A stretch of 64,000 bases of DNA. Source: Litchfieldia alkalitelluris. Its GTDB lineage: Bacteria; Bacillota; Bacilli; Bacillales; Bacillaceae_L. Location of the stretch: positions 2,058,696 through 2,122,695 of the forward strand of contig NZ_KV917374.1 in the NCBI RefSeq assembly GCF_002019645.1, in the 5' to 3' direction. The notes under the pieces are model-generated. The model ran no database searches. It worked only from the letters and a program-made list of their open reading frames with translations, and had not been told where the DNA came from. The translations under genes and the position numbers were made by a program. Position 1 is the first letter of the stretch, and every line of letters starts with the position of its first letter. Below, one piece after another: positions 53,475 through 63,031 of this stretch.

Positions 53475-54116
53475 ATGCGTTTGCGGAATAAACCGTGGGC
53501 AAAAGACAAGCTTGCAGCATATCCTCAGTATGTTGTTGGAAATCCTGAGGAATGTAAAGGGAAATGGAACGAATGTTTCGGGAATAATCATCCGATATAT
53601 ATAGAAATAGGTACAGGTAAAGGTCGTTTTGTCACAGAGATGGCAAAAGCACATCCAGATAAAAATTTTATCGGTATTGAGCTTCAGGAGAGTGTCATTG
53701 TTTCTGCTCTCGATTTAATTATTGAAGCGGATATTCCTAATGTGAAATTAATGAATGTGAACGCTGAAGAACTTCTTACCTTTTTTGAAGAAGGAGAAGT
53801 TGATCGAGTATACCTTAACTTTTCTGATCCATGGCCGAAAAAACGCCATGCGAAAAGAAGACTCACATACAGAACGTTTTTACAAATGTACGAAACAATT
53901 TTAGTGAAAAATGGAGAGATTCATTTTAAGACGGACAACCGTGGATTATTTGAATCATCTCTAATGAGCTTTTCGGACTATGGAATGTTGTTAACCTTTG
54001 TTAGCCTTGACTTGCATAAAAGTGATTTTGAAGGAAACATCATGACTGAGTATGAAGAAAAGTTTTCAAATTTGGGCCATCCCATCTACCGAAGTGAAAC
54101 GTCATTTAGAAAGTAA
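53475..54116 (+). CDS. trmB: tRNA (guanine46-N7)-methyltransferase
   Basis: SAM-dependent methyltransferase of 213 residues making m7G46 in tRNA. SAM loop [17 protein letters not shown], then [10 protein letters not shown], and the TrmB motif [18 protein letters not shown] with its catalytic and tRNA-binding residues; the end [10 protein letters not shown] also fits. B. subtilis name ytmQ. AAGAGGTGG lies before the ATG. A terminator with two nested stems follows the stop. Confidence 0.96.
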   Translation: MRLRNKPWAKDKLAAYPQYVVGNPEECKGKWNECFGNNHPIYIEIGTGKGRFVTEMAKAHPDKNFIGIELQESVIVSALDLIIEADIPNVKLMNVNAEELLTFFEEGEVDRVYLNFSDPWPKKRHAKRRLTYRTFLQMYETILVKNGEIHFKTDNRGLFESSLMSFSDYGMLLTFVSLDLHKSDFEGNIMTEYEEKFSNLGHPIYRSETSFRK

Positions 54117-54121
54117 CGAAT

Positions 54122-54186
54122 ATCCCCTTAATAATAGACAGTACTGCTAATCCATTGTACTGTTTACATTAAGGGGATTTTTTTAT
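54122..54186. terminator. Terminator after trmB
   Basis: CCCCTTAAT / ATTAAGGGG outer stem, ACAGTAC / GTACTGT inner stem and ATTTTTTTAT tail. Confidence 0.9.
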
Positions 54187-54303
54187 AGGCAAAAATAAAC
54201 TATAATGTTGTTAGTTTAACTGTAACGAACCTAAAGCTTATCAGCAACAGAGCTTGCATAGCCAAAGGATAAATTCATATAAATGTAAAAGGGTGAATCT
54301 ACA

Positions 54304-54807
54304 ATGGATGATCAACTATTAATTCGTGATGCTGTTAGGGATGACCTACCCATGATTGTTGAAATTTATAACTCAACGATTGCAAGTCGAATGGTGACTG
54401 CTGACCTTGATCCCGTAACAGTGGAAGATAGAGAAGTATGGTTTTCTAACCATTCCCCCAACTTTAGACCTCTTTGGGTATTCACAAAGAATCAACAAAT
54501 TTGTGCGTGGGTTAGTTTTGAATCTTTTTATGGACGACCTGCGTATCAACATACAGCAGAACTTAGTATTTACATACATCAAGACTTCAGATCACAAGGA
54601 CTAGGGAGCAAGCTTTTACACTACGCAATTGACGCATGCCCAACATTACATATCAAGACATTAGTTGCCTATATTTTTGGCCATAACCAACCAAGTATTA
54701 AGTTATTTGAAAATCATGGTTTTAGCCAGTGGGCTCTGCTTCCGAAAGTTGCCTTACTAGATGGAATTGAAAGAGATTTATTAATCTTGGGGTTAAGAGT
54801 TAATTAG
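54304..54807 (+). CDS. GNAT acetyltransferase, phosphinothricin-acetyltransferase-like
   Basis: Protein of 167 residues with the whole GNAT fold: IRDAVRDDLPMIVEIYN at the N-terminus, AELSIYIHQDFRSQGLGSKL as the acetyl-CoA loop (Q-G-L-G), and IFGHNQPSIKLFENHGFSQW at the end. The pattern is that of phosphinothricin N-acetyltransferase-like proteins, whose natural substrates are often amino acid analogues such as methionine sulfone or sulfoximine. Upstream AAAGGGTG is the likely binding site. It is 18 bp before ytnP and probably in one operon with it. Confidence 0.9.
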   Translation: MDDQLLIRDAVRDDLPMIVEIYNSTIASRMVTADLDPVTVEDREVWFSNHSPNFRPLWVFTKNQQICAWVSFESFYGRPAYQHTAELSIYIHQDFRSQGLGSKLLHYAIDACPTLHIKTLVAYIFGHNQPSIKLFENHGFSQWALLPKVALLDGIERDLLILGLRVN

Positions 54808-54825
54808 AAGCGAAGGAGTGGTATT

Positions 54826-55668
54826 GTGGAAAAACTAACAATTGGTGAATTTTCGTTAACTTGGATAAATGGTGGTGTTACGAATTTAGATGGTGGTGCA
54901 ATGTTTGGCGTTGTCCCTCAAGCTCTCTGGAGAAAAAAATATCCCTATAATGAATTAAATCAAATTGAATTAAGAACAGATCCAATCCTGATTCAATCAA
55001 ATGGTGTAAATATACTAGTAGAAAGTGGAATTGGGAAAGGGAAGCTTTCTGATAAACAAAAACGTAATTATGGAGTTACAGAAGAATCACAGATTCATGA
55101 ATCATTAAATGAATTAGGAATAACTACAACAGATATTCATTATGTTCTTATGACACATATGCACTTTGATCATGCCCTGGGATTGACGAGCTGGGAAGAC
55201 GGCAAACTGATCCCAACCTTTCCTCATGCTAAAATCATTACTTCTGATGTTGAATGGAATGAGATGAGAAATCCCAATATCCGATCTAAAAATACATACT
55301 GGCCAGAAAATTGGAAAGCTATAGAAGAAATGGTTGAACCATTTAAATCTGAAAAAGAGATCGTTCCGGGACTAAAGATCATACATACAGGTGGACATAG
55401 TGACGGTCATTCGATTTTTGTGATTGAAAGCGGGGATGAGACATTAATTCATATGGCTGATTTAATGGCAACACATGCGCATAAACATGTCCTATGGGTC
55501 ATGGCATATGATGATTATCCAATGACGTCCATTGAGCAAAAACAGAAATGGATGAAAATCGGCGAGCAGAAGCAAGCTTGGTTTAGTTTTTACCATGATG
55601 CTATTTATCGAGCTGTGAAGTTTGATGAAAATGGTGATATTGATCTTAGTATCAAAAGAGGGCGCTAA
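54826..55668 (+). CDS. ytnP: Metallo-beta-lactamase-fold lactonase YtnP
   Basis: Protein of 280 residues with a GTG start and GAAGGAGTGG before it. The MBL metal motif [12 protein letters not shown] is at about residue 110; [12 protein letters not shown] and [10 protein letters not shown] give the other ligands. B. subtilis YtnP is reported to be a quorum-quenching lactonase that interferes with Streptomyces signalling (recalled). No signal peptide is visible. It follows the GNAT gene by 18 bp. Downstream lies a degenerate hairpin cluster. Confidence 0.93.
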   Translation: MEKLTIGEFSLTWINGGVTNLDGGAMFGVVPQALWRKKYPYNELNQIELRTDPILIQSNGVNILVESGIGKGKLSDKQKRNYGVTEESQIHESLNELGITTTDIHYVLMTHMHFDHALGLTSWEDGKLIPTFPHAKIITSDVEWNEMRNPNIRSKNTYWPENWKAIEEMVEPFKSEKEIVPGLKIIHTGGHSDGHSIFVIESGDETLIHMADLMATHAHKHVLWVMAYDDYPMTSIEQKQKWMKIGEQKQAWFSFYHDAIYRAVKFDENGDIDLSIKRGR

Positions 55669-55794
55669 CATTTCTAACGATATTAATCAGCTAGCAGTTT
55701 ATCCGATAGATAATAATTATTATCTAGTTTCTTTGCTAAATTGCTTGATAAAATATATGTAAAGAAATAGGAAGTAATCGAGCGACCAAAGCTA

Positions 55795-55990
55795 CTTAAT
55801 AAGGGGATATTTTCCCTTTAAACCGCAAAATATAGCTTGATTAGGGGTAATAAGGGGAAGTTTTCCCTTTATGCAAAGCACAATCACCCCATTTACATGT
55901 TTTTAAAGTAAATAGCGGGAAATTTCACCTCTATGTTAACTATTTTCAGTCACATTTTCCTAATAAGGGAAGTTTCTCCCCTTATTTTAT
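55795..55990. repeat. Degenerate cluster of four GGGGAA-TTCCC hairpins
   Basis: Four short inverted repeats: AAGGGGATATTTTCCCTT (55801), AAGGGGAAGTTTTCCCTT (55852), AGCGGGAAATTTCACCTCT (about 55914) and AAGGGAAGTTTCTCCCCTT (about 55965), mostly preceded by TAAT. Spacing is about 51, 62 and 51 bp. It lies in the ytnP-ytzB convergent gap (483 bp), which otherwise holds only the terminators at its right end. Confidence 0.75.
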
Positions 55991-56052
55991 CAGTCCATAC
56001 TGCTGATTCCTTCATCTGAGTTCGAGGGTTTCCGCTTTATGGCCGGATGGGA

Positions 56053-56101
56053 CCCTGAATAGTAAAAAGCTCGGTAAGTTCCGAGCTTTTTACTATTTCA
56101 G
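56053..56101. terminator. Bidirectional terminator between ytnP and ytzB
   Basis: ATAGTAAAAAGCTCGG (56059-56074) pairs perfectly with CCGAGCTTTTTACTAT (56081-56096), loop of 6 nt; CCTGA/TCAGG extends the stem. A smaller inverted repeat, GGGTTACCG / CGGTACCC, follows at 56109-56144. Confidence 0.85.
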
Positions 56102-56151
56102 GTGCTATTAGGGTTACCGGTGCATTTTCCTTGACGGTACCCGTTATTGAA

Positions 56152-56460
56152 TTAAAGACGGTTTATATCAATAATAGTACCAGTTGTTGCATCAACAATA
56201 AACTCAAATTGCTCAAGCTGATCCTCTAATTCACGTGAAATTCCGCCTTTATAAACCTTGTAGGTTAGTTCGTTTTTTCTATAGTCCTCCGGTACCATAT
56301 GTATCCAGGAACCAGTAACAGGCCCAATTTCCTTGAACGCATTTTTCGCATTTTTTAGTGCGTTTTCTGCAGTAACGCCTTTATTTGAAACCGTTTGGTT
56401 GACTAAATAACCGCTTGCAAAGCCGATACTAACACCAAGAAGAAACTTTCGCCAATTCAT
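56152..56460 (-). CDS. ytzB: PepSY-like small protein YtzB
   Basis: Protein of 102 residues. An N-terminal hydrophobic segment (FLLGVSIGFASGYLV) may anchor or export it. The rest is a PepSY-like domain: AENALKNAKNAFKEIG, PVTGSWIHMVPEDYR, and YKVYKGGISRE with a final FEFIVDATTGTIIDINRL. YtzB in B. subtilis has the same layout and gene place. PepSY domains often inhibit proteases, but the role here is unknown. GGGGGAGTG lies before the ATG. It is divergent from ytoP. Confidence 0.88.
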   Translation of the reverse strand: MNWRKFLLGVSIGFASGYLVNQTVSNKGVTAENALKNAKNAFKEIGPVTGSWIHMVPEDYRKNELTYKVYKGGISRELEDQLEQFEFIVDATTGTIIDINRL

Positions 56461-56606
56461 TTACACTCCCCCTTTAGTCAAAAGTTTTATCTTTTATATA
56501 GTATACTAAATTTAATGACTGTATGTTAAGGAGTGGAAAGAGGATAAAAATTTCGATATACTAAATAAATAATACATATAATATGGTTTTGCAAAGGAGA
56601 GAGAAG

Positions 56607-57680
56607 ATGAATAAAGATACATTAGAGCTTTTTAAAACATTAACTGAATTACCAGGTGTACCAGGAAATGAGCATCAAGTGAGAAGTTTTATGAGAAGTC
56701 AACTTCAACAATATTCTGATGAGGTCATTCAAGATGGTCTTGGCAGTATCTTTGGAGTAAAACGAGGAGACGAAAACGGCCCAACTGTTATGGTAGCTGG
56801 GCATATGGACGAGGTTGGGTTCATGGTTACATCCATTACCGATCAAGGGCTAATCCGTTTTCAAACATTAGGAGGCTGGTGGAGTCAAGTATTACTAGCT
56901 CAAAGAGTTCAGATTATTACTGATAATGGTCCTATTATTGGTGTAATAAGCTCTATTCCACCACATTTACTTGAAGATGCCCAAAGAAACAAACCGATGG
57001 AAATCAAGAATATGATGATTGATATTGGTGCAGATGACCGTGAAGATGTGAAACGTATTGGTATCAAGCCAGGGCAGCAAATTGTTCCAGTGTGTCCATT
57101 TACTCCTATGGCGAATGAAAAGAAGATTCTCGCAAAAGCTTGGGATAATCGTTATGGCTGTGGCCTATCAATTGAACTGTTAAAAGAGTTAAAAGATGAA
57201 AAGACTCCAAATATCCTTTATTCGGGTGCGACGGTTCAAGAAGAAGTGGGTCTTAGAGGTGCTCAAACAGCAGCAAATATGATTAAGCCTGATATCTTTT
57301 TTGCACTAGATGCAAGTCCAGCTAATGATATGACTGGTGACAAAAGTACCTTTGGGAAACTTGGCAAGGGTGCATTGCTTCGTATATTCGATCGTTCAAT
57401 GGTTACACATCGTGGTATTCGTGAATTTATTTTAGATACAGCTGAATCTAATCAAATTCCATATCAATATTTCATTTCTCCAGGTGGTACTGATGCCGGT
57501 CGTGTTCATGTTTCAAATGAGGGTGTTCCTTCAGGTGTCATTGGGATCTGCTCACGCTATATCCACACAGCTGCTTCAATTGTCCACGTGGATGATTACG
57601 CAGCGGCAAAAGAGCTTCTTGTAAAACTTGTGAAGTCTTCCGACCGTGCTACAGTCGAATCGATTCGTAACAACAGCTAA
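56607..57680 (+). CDS. ytoP: M42-family aminopeptidase YtoP
   Basis: Metallo-aminopeptidase of 357 residues (M42, glutamyl aminopeptidase/cellulase-M family). Metal ligands and catalytic residues are visible in [44 protein letters not shown] and DASPANDM; the end [16 protein letters not shown] holds the last His. It forms large cytoplasmic particles that trim peptides. The start at 56607 is taken because AAAGGAGAGAG lies just upstream. The 52-bp array B starts about 120 bp after the stop. Confidence 0.94.
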   Translation: MNKDTLELFKTLTELPGVPGNEHQVRSFMRSQLQQYSDEVIQDGLGSIFGVKRGDENGPTVMVAGHMDEVGFMVTSITDQGLIRFQTLGGWWSQVLLAQRVQIITDNGPIIGVISSIPPHLLEDAQRNKPMEIKNMMIDIGADDREDVKRIGIKPGQQIVPVCPFTPMANEKKILAKAWDNRYGCGLSIELLKELKDEKTPNILYSGATVQEEVGLRGAQTAANMIKPDIFFALDASPANDMTGDKSTFGKLGKGALLRIFDRSMVTHRGIREFILDTAESNQIPYQYFISPGGTDAGRVHVSNEGVPSGVIGICSRYIHTAASIVHVDDYAAAKELLVKLVKSSDRATVESIRNNS

Positions 57681-57800
57681 GATTAGTTTTTTCAATAAAT
57701 TTTATTAACAACCCATATGTTAGAGTAAGTTATATCAAACAAAAGTTGCCCAACAGATGCCAAAAGGCATACTCGAGGGCACTTTTTAATGAATATCAAA

Positions 57801-58480
57801 TATAAAACTTTGCGGGCCGTACTTGAAGCTTGTACAAAGCTGTTCCTGGTTAAGACAACTTTAACGTTCCTGGAACCTGAAGCAGTCTGAAGTTGGGGAG
57901 GGGTCAGACAGCTTTTCCGTCCTAGCACCTAAAGTTGTCCCAAGGTGGCCTGAGTTCAGACAGCTTTTCCGTCTGAGCACCGAAAGCTGTCCGAAGTAGG
58001 TCTGGGTTCAGACAGCTTTAACGTCCAAGCACCGAAAGCTGTCCGAATGTGGACCGGGTTCAGACAGCTTTTCCGTCTGAGCACCGAAAGCTGTCCGAAG
58101 TTGGTCTAGGTTCAGACAGCTTTTCCGTCCGAGCACCGAAAGCTGTCCGAAGTTGGTCTAGGTTCAGACAGCTTTTCCGTCCGAGCGCGGAAAGCTGTCC
58201 GAAGTAGGTCTGGGTTCAGACAGTTTTTCCGCCCGAGCACGGAAAGCTGTCCGAAGTTGCCCCGGGTTCAGACAGCTTCAACGCCCGAGCGCGGAAAGCT
58301 GTCCGAAGTTGCCCCGGGTTCAGACAGCTTCAACGCCCGAGCACGGAAAGCTGTCCGAAGTTGCCCCGGGTTCAGACAGCTTCAACGCCCGAGCACGGAA
58401 AGCTGTCCGAAGTTGCCCCGGGTTCAGACAACTTTTCAGTCCGAGCGCGGAAAGCTGTCCGAAGTTGCCCACATTTCGTA
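57801..58480. repeat. 52-bp inverted-repeat array B, about 12-13 units
   Basis: CAGACAGCTT recurs at 57905, 57957, 58009, 58061, 58113, 58165, 58217 (CAGACAGTTT), 58269, 58321, 58373 and 58425 (CAGACAACTT), always 52 bp apart, with a degenerate unit at 57853 and traces before it. Units have the arm TTCAGACAGCTTT, a loop such as TCCGTCCGAGCACCG or CAACGCCCGAGCACGG, the opposite arm AAAGCTGTCCGAAGT and a linker such as TGGTCTAGG or TGCCCCGGG. The arms equal those of array A at 27.7 kb, but loops and linkers are different and richer in GC. It fills the gap between ytoP and the DUF84 gene; the frames seen through it are not genes. Confidence 0.95.
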
Positions 58481-58629
58481 CAACATTCACAGCATGGCAG
58501 CTTCCAAAGCTTTCTGACTCTCAATACCCGTGTAGCATTTATATGGTAAAGAGAATGGTTCACAGGAATTGAACCCCTCCACACAGGATTTTATGGGTTA
58601 TACTTTTTCTAAAGGAAGGAAAAACGACA

Positions 58630-59139
58630 ATGAACATTTCAATTGGAACCAAAAACCCGACAAAAGTTAATGCTATTAAAAGTGCTTTTGCAGAAATAGG
58701 GACAAATTTTAATGCCTATGATGTTTCTTCAGGGGTGTCTCCACAACCCTTTTCAGACGAAGAAACCATTCAAGGTGCAATTAATCGGGCACACAACGCA
58801 TTAGAGATGGGACAAACCGAAATTGGTATTGGACTTGAAGGTGGTGTCGTAGAAACTAAATTTGGCTTGTTCCTATGTAATTGGGGAGCCTTAATTGACG
58901 AAGCTAATTCACCGATTATAGCAGGAGGAGCACGAATTCTTCTTCCTCAAGAATTTACAGCCAAGCTTAAGTCAGGAATGGAACTGGCAGAAGTGATGGA
59001 TGAGTTTACTTCTCAGCATGATATTCGAAAGAAAGAAGGAGCAATTGGAATATTTACAGATGGCCGTATTAACCGTACTGATATGTTTGCTCATGTTTCG
59101 ACTTTGTTAATGGGGCAGTATATGTATAAGAAGAAGTAA
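58630..59139 (+). CDS. DUF84-family inosine/xanthosine triphosphatase-like protein
   Basis: Protein of 169 residues, YjjX/DUF84 family. The N-terminal ISIGTKNPTKVNAIKSAF, then SGVSPQPFSDEETIQGAINR (with SD-E-T), IGLEGGVVETKFGLFLCNWG and KKEGAIGIFTDGRINRTDMF are all family signatures. The members remove non-canonical purine nucleoside triphosphates (ITP, XTP), so it is likely a house-cleaning enzyme. AAGGAAGG lies before the ATG. Array B is directly upstream, and an R1 copy downstream. Confidence 0.92.
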   Translation: MNISIGTKNPTKVNAIKSAFAEIGTNFNAYDVSSGVSPQPFSDEETIQGAINRAHNALEMGQTEIGIGLEGGVVETKFGLFLCNWGALIDEANSPIIAGGARILLPQEFTAKLKSGMELAEVMDEFTSQHDIRKKEGAIGIFTDGRINRTDMFAHVSTLLMGQYMYKKK

Positions 59140-59240
59140 TCCCCACACTATGCTAATAATGAATAAAAAAATATTTGATCACTTCATTTAGACTTTCATG
59201 CTAGTCAATTTTTGCGTCATGAAATATGAAAAATGGCTTT

Positions 59241-59400
59241 TATAGTGTGGAATGAGCGGAGAGATACTTGATTCCTGGGGATCCGGTGCTCTCGTGAGGA
59301 CCCCGCAGGAGCCCCTGGTGACGAGGAGGCTCCGCGGTATCCCGCAAGTGATTGCAGATTCATGGAACTCTCCAACCTTCGTTATTTTCAGGGGATAGAA
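59241..59400 (+). repeat. R1 repeat, full copy
   Basis: TATAGTGTGGAATGAGCGGA, GAGATACTTGATTCCTGGGG, GGTGCTCTCGTGAGGACCCC, GCAGGAGCC, GTGACGAGGAGGCTCCGCGG, CCCGCAAGTGATTGCAG and GGAACTCTCCAACC, ending TTATTTTCAGGGGATAG. It fills the DUF84-ytoQ convergent gap. Confidence 0.88.
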
Positions 59401-59470
59401 CACCTTACATTTAATCGAATAGAAAAAAACATTGAAGAACAACAAGTTGACCTCAGGTGCTTTTTTCTCC

Positions 59471-59911
59471 TTATTCAAATACGTATGATAATACGTGTAC
59501 TGCTTGTTCTATTGTTTCAACAGTAACATTCGCTTTATTTGATAACTCCTTTAAAGGGTGATGTAATTTCTCAGGTCTTATGATAATAAGGGGTTTGTCT
59601 AAAGCTATAGCTGTGCTTGCATCCATTGCGGTGTTCCATTGCTTGTACTTTTCCCCAAATAAAGCAATAACAATGTCTGCCTTGTTAAGCAATACTTTTG
59701 TACGGAAGTTATTCATATCAGAGGCTGCCGAATCTTTAAATATGGGATTGGGCATAGTCCCTAGAATTTCTTCACCGATGTTATCAGAGCGGTCATGATC
59801 CTCCATAGGCCCAACAAATGTTACGGGCAGGGATAAATTATTTGAAAGTACCTTTACTTCCTCACGCCAGTTTGAATGAATTTCTCCAGCTAGATAAATA
59901 GTTAGATTCAT
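59471..59911 (-). CDS. ytoQ: YtoQ-family protein
   Basis: Protein of 146 residues of the YtoQ family. It starts MNLTIYLAGEIHSNWREEV and continues VTFVGPMEDHDRSDNIGEEI, then ADIVIALFGEKYKQWNTAMD and ALDKPLIIIRPE. The fold resembles nucleoside 2-deoxyribosyltransferase-like domains (a YLAGxI..W start and IALFGExYxQWNTAxD). Activity is not established. AAGGAGGATG lies before the ATG at 59911; longer in-frame starts overlap or precede this binding site. Confidence 0.88.
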   Translation of the reverse strand: MNLTIYLAGEIHSNWREEVKVLSNNLSLPVTFVGPMEDHDRSDNIGEEILGTMPNPIFKDSAASDMNNFRTKVLLNKADIVIALFGEKYKQWNTAMDASTAIALDKPLIIIRPEKLHHPLKELSNKANVTVETIEQAVHVLSYVFE

Positions 59912-60087
59912 AAACATCCTCCTTTTTCTATAATCCAATTGTACCATTCCTATCCATAATTTTCATAAATTCTGTATTTCTTGTGAAAATCTTAGTAAAC
60001 GCTTGCCAAATCAGAATTATTACGGTTATTATTAATATAGCTTTGTTGCAAAAAACGTCGTAAATCGACAGGGGAGTAAGTGAGAAT

Positions 60088-60591
60088 ATGGTGAAAAAAG
60101 GTATTATTACCTATCTTTTATTTTTAGTACTATTGTCAGGGTGCTCTTCTTCTGTTGAAGATGTTGTCAAAGACACTCAAACTGTAACTGAACAAACCTT
60201 TCAAGCTGATCCAATAAAACCGAATCAAACTGAGGACATATTTGCATTTTATTTACCAGAAGAGATGACGGTTGAGAGTGCAGAAGACAATAATGTGATC
60301 TTACAAAAAAAAGAACAGCTTTATATTTTGTTTGTTAATCCTAATGAAGATCAAAGCAGTGATGTTCTATATCAATCAACAATTGAGGCCACTGAACAGG
60401 ATATTATACTAAATGAAACATATACAGACGATAGTCGTTTCGGTTATATTAAGGTAGAAGAAGTAGAAGACAACAGCTATCAATTATCAGTAGGTATTGG
60501 TGGAGTAAAGCTAACAACTGTTACTGATTTAAAGAATGTAAAAGGTGACGCTGAACAGATGATGCAAATCGTTTCGTCAGTTAGCTACTAA
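60088..60591 (+). CDS. Small lipoprotein of unknown function
   Basis: Protein of 167 residues with a lipoprotein signal (ITYLLFLVLLSGCSSS, lipid Cys near residue 19). The mature part is acidic with FAFYLPEEMTVESAEDNNVI and ILFVNPNEDQSSD, and resembles other Bacillus hypothetical lipoproteins near ytoQ/ytpP. No known domain is recognised. AGGGGAG lies upstream of the start. It would sit on the outer face of the membrane. A terminator follows its stop. Confidence 0.78.
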   Translation: MVKKGIITYLLFLVLLSGCSSSVEDVVKDTQTVTEQTFQADPIKPNQTEDIFAFYLPEEMTVESAEDNNVILQKKEQLYILFVNPNEDQSSDVLYQSTIEATEQDIILNETYTDDSRFGYIKVEEVEDNSYQLSVGIGGVKLTTVTDLKNVKGDAEQMMQIVSSVSY

Positions 60592-60601
60592 ATAAATATA
60601 T

Positions 60602-60660
60602 AGCGCAACCGAGAATATTCACTAATTGATTAGTACGTGATATCGGGATGCGCTTTTTTA
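60602..60660 (+). terminator. Terminator after lipoprotein gene
   Basis: AGCGCAACCG ... CGGGATGCGC stem with two internal mismatches, inner CAC/GTG pairs, and TTTTTT tail, 10 bp after the stop. Confidence 0.82.
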
Positions 60661-60830
60661 GTACAAAAAAAAATCAAGTACATAAAACAAGCTTTTTTTA
60701 TAATTTCCCATTATTATATAGTTGATTGTCTATAATAAATGATAATAGATAAGGCTGTTTATAAAACATCTACATAAATGTAAGTAGAGAAATAGAGCCT
60801 TACATAAAGTTGCTGAAAGTAGGGATTACT

Positions 60831-61862
60831 TTGCGTTCTTTTTTAAGTAGAAAAGGGATTACTTTATCCCCAAAGGTTTATTTTATCGAAGCTTTAAGTT
60901 TTATGGCATTAGGTCTATTTTCGTCCTTAATTATTGGTTTAATTATTAAAACCGTAGGAGAGCAGCTAAACAATATCTTTGGAACTGAAATGACGTTCTT
61001 AATTGATATGGGGAGCCTTGCAATGGGGTTGCTTGGCCCAGCAATTGGGGCTGCCGTTGCGTATGGTTTGAAAGCTCCTCCACTTGTTTTGTTTTCTGCG
61101 ATTATTAGTGGAGCAGCTGGCGCTCAATTAGGAGGACCTGCAGGAAGCTATATTGCTGCTCTTATTTCAACAGAAATAGGTAAAGCGGTTAGTAAGGAAA
61201 CAAAGGTTGACATTATTGTCACTCCTTTTGTTACCATTTTTGTTGGTTTTTTAACTGCTACGACAATTGGTCCATCTATCAACTTTGTCATGCAAAGTTT
61301 TGGAGAGCTAATTATGTGGTCTACTGAACAACGTCCTTTTGTAATGGGGATCCTTGTTGCTGTATTAATGGGATGGGCTCTAACAGCCCCTATTTCAAGT
61401 GCTGCGATTGCACTAATGTTAGATTTACACGGTATTGCAGCCGGAGCAGCGACAATCGGATGTGCCGCACAGATGATTGGCTTTGCTACTAGTAGTTATC
61501 GTGAAAATGGGATAGGCGGCTTTATTGCCCAAGGTGTTGGTACTTCAATGCTCCAAGTTGCAAACATAATTAAGAATCCATTAATTATCATCCCGCCAAC
61601 TGTTGCGGGGATTATCCTAGCCCCGTTTAGTACAGTAGTCTTTGAACTGACGAATATTGCAGCTGGAGCTGGTATGGGGACAAGTGGATTTGTAGGGCAA
61701 ATTATGACCTTCACCAGTAACGGCTTTTCGATGGATATTCTTTGGAAAGTCCTTTTGTTGCATATTATTGGCCCTGCAGTGATAAGTTTGTTATTATCCG
61801 AATGGATGAGGAAAAAAGGTTGGATTAAACTTGGCGATATGAAAATCGAAACTGGAGGGTGA
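60831..61862 (+). CDS. PTS EIIC-like membrane protein (PTS_EIIC_2 family)
   Basis: Membrane protein of 343 residues with eight to nine hydrophobic segments. [52 protein letters not shown] and [20 protein letters not shown] are typical of the EIIC-like family PTS_EIIC_2 found as a stand-alone gene in Firmicutes. No EIIA or EIIB domain or gene is adjacent, so true PTS transport is doubtful. The start is uncertain: TTG at 60831 has GTAGGG upstream and gives [13 protein letters not shown]; an earlier TTG at 60810 is possible. The stop overlaps the region of the ytpP start. Confidence 0.82.
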   Translation: MRSFLSRKGITLSPKVYFIEALSFMALGLFSSLIIGLIIKTVGEQLNNIFGTEMTFLIDMGSLAMGLLGPAIGAAVAYGLKAPPLVLFSAIISGAAGAQLGGPAGSYIAALISTEIGKAVSKETKVDIIVTPFVTIFVGFLTATTIGPSINFVMQSFGELIMWSTEQRPFVMGILVAVLMGWALTAPISSAAIALMLDLHGIAAGAATIGCAAQMIGFATSSYRENGIGGFIAQGVGTSMLQVANIIKNPLIIIPPTVAGIILAPFSTVVFELTNIAAGAGMGTSGFVGQIMTFTSNGFSMDILWKVLLLHIIGPAVISLLLSEWMRKKGWIKLGDMKIETGG

Positions 61863-61864
61863 CA

Positions 61865-62176
61865 ATGAAAACGCTAGAAAGTATTGATCAGTATAAAAAA
61901 ATTATAAATGATGGTAGAGTAGTACTTATGTTTTCTGCAGACTGGTGTCCTGATTGTCGTGTTATTGAGCCAGTTTTACCGGAAATTGAAGAAAGCTTCT
62001 CTGACTATAGTTTTTATTATGTAGACCGAGATCAATTTATTGACCTATGTCAAGAACTCGATATTTTTGGAATACCTAGCTTCGTGGTATATTCCTTTGG
62101 AAATGAATTAGGCAGATTTGTTAGTAAAGACCGAAAAACAAAAGAAGAAATCGTTTCGTTTATAAATAGTTTATAG
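61865..62176 (+). CDS. ytpP: Thioredoxin-like protein YtpP
   Basis: Protein of 103 residues with a thioredoxin fold. The active site is [13 protein letters not shown] (C-P-D-C in place of C-G-P-C) and the cis-Pro loop is FGIPSFVVY. The redox target is not known. GGAGGGTGAC lies just before the ATG at 61865, which overlaps the end of the preceding membrane gene region by a few bases of binding site, so the two are probably coupled. B. subtilis ytpP has the same place ahead of ytpQ. Confidence 0.92.
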   Translation: MKTLESIDQYKKIINDGRVVLMFSADWCPDCRVIEPVLPEIEESFSDYSFYYVDRDQFIDLCQELDIFGIPSFVVYSFGNELGRFVSKDRKTKEEIVSFINSL

Positions 62177-62221
62177 TTGAACATAAAAACGATTGTCTCC
62201 TATGTGTGAGGAGGAAAATCA

Positions 62222-63031
62222 ATGAAAATGGATAGTAAAAAGATGCGTACTCTTCTTGAGGAACGTTTGAAAAGAGATCAATGGTCATTTTCGTTTGATC
62301 GAGAAAAGGATACGCTAAGAATTGAGGATAAAACAACAAATAAAGGCATGACTGTTTCACTTCCTGGAATCATTGCTAAATGGAATGTGGAGAAAGATGC
62401 TGCAGTCGATGAGATTGTTTATTATATTGAAGAATCCTTAACAGTCATGAATGCAGATTTAGAGTTAAGCGGGAAAGAGAAACAAATCTTTCCAGTCATT
62501 CGCTCAACTTCTTTTCCAACTCAATCGAATGAGGGGATCGAACTTATTTTTGATGAGCATACAGCTGAAACAAGAGTATACTATGCACTTGATTTAGGAA
62601 CCACTTATCGATTAATTGACCAGAAGATTTTAGAAAAAGAGCAGTGGAATATTGACAGAATTAAAGAGATTGCTCGTTTTAATATAAGGTCGTTGGATTG
62701 TCATTTAAAAGAAGATCAGGTGGCTGGAAATACCTTTTATTTCTTAAATAGCAATGATGGTTATGATGCAAGCCGAATTTTAAATGAAAGCTTCCTGCAA
62801 AAAATGAGTCAAAGTATTCAAGGAGTCATGGCAGTTGCAGTTCCCCATCAAGATGTGTTAATTCTTGTTGATGTTCAAAATGATACCGGCTACGACATTT
62901 TAGCACAAATGACGATGAGTTTCTTTGCTAGTGGTAGAGTTCCGATTACTGCCCTTTCATTTATTTATGAAAATCAAAAGCTAGAGCCAATTTTTATTTT
63001 AGGTAAAAATAAACCAAGAAATAATCAGTAA
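62222..63031 (+). CDS. ytpQ: DUF1444 protein YtpQ
   Basis: Protein of 269 residues, DUF1444 family. [50 protein letters not shown] and [20 protein letters not shown] are family segments. Function unknown; it is regarded as a conserved cytoplasmic protein of Bacillus. AGGAGGAAAATC lies before the ATG. In B. subtilis ytpR follows it; here the next gene is sftA, 252 bp away. Confidence 0.9.
   Translation: MKMDSKKMRTLLEERLKRDQWSFSFDREKDTLRIEDKTTNKGMTVSLPGIIAKWNVEKDAAVDEIVYYIEESLTVMNADLELSGKEKQIFPVIRSTSFPTQSNEGIELIFDEHTAETRVYYALDLGTTYRLIDQKILEKEQWNIDRIKEIARFNIRSLDCHLKEDQVAGNTFYFLNSNDGYDASRILNESFLQKMSQSIQGVMAVAVPHQDVLILVDVQNDTGYDILAQMTMSFFASGRVPITALSFIYENQKLEPIFILGKNKPRNNQ

Noticed and set aside
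58257-58584. Open frames through array B on both strands
   Set aside because: Repeat translation only; same argument as for array A.
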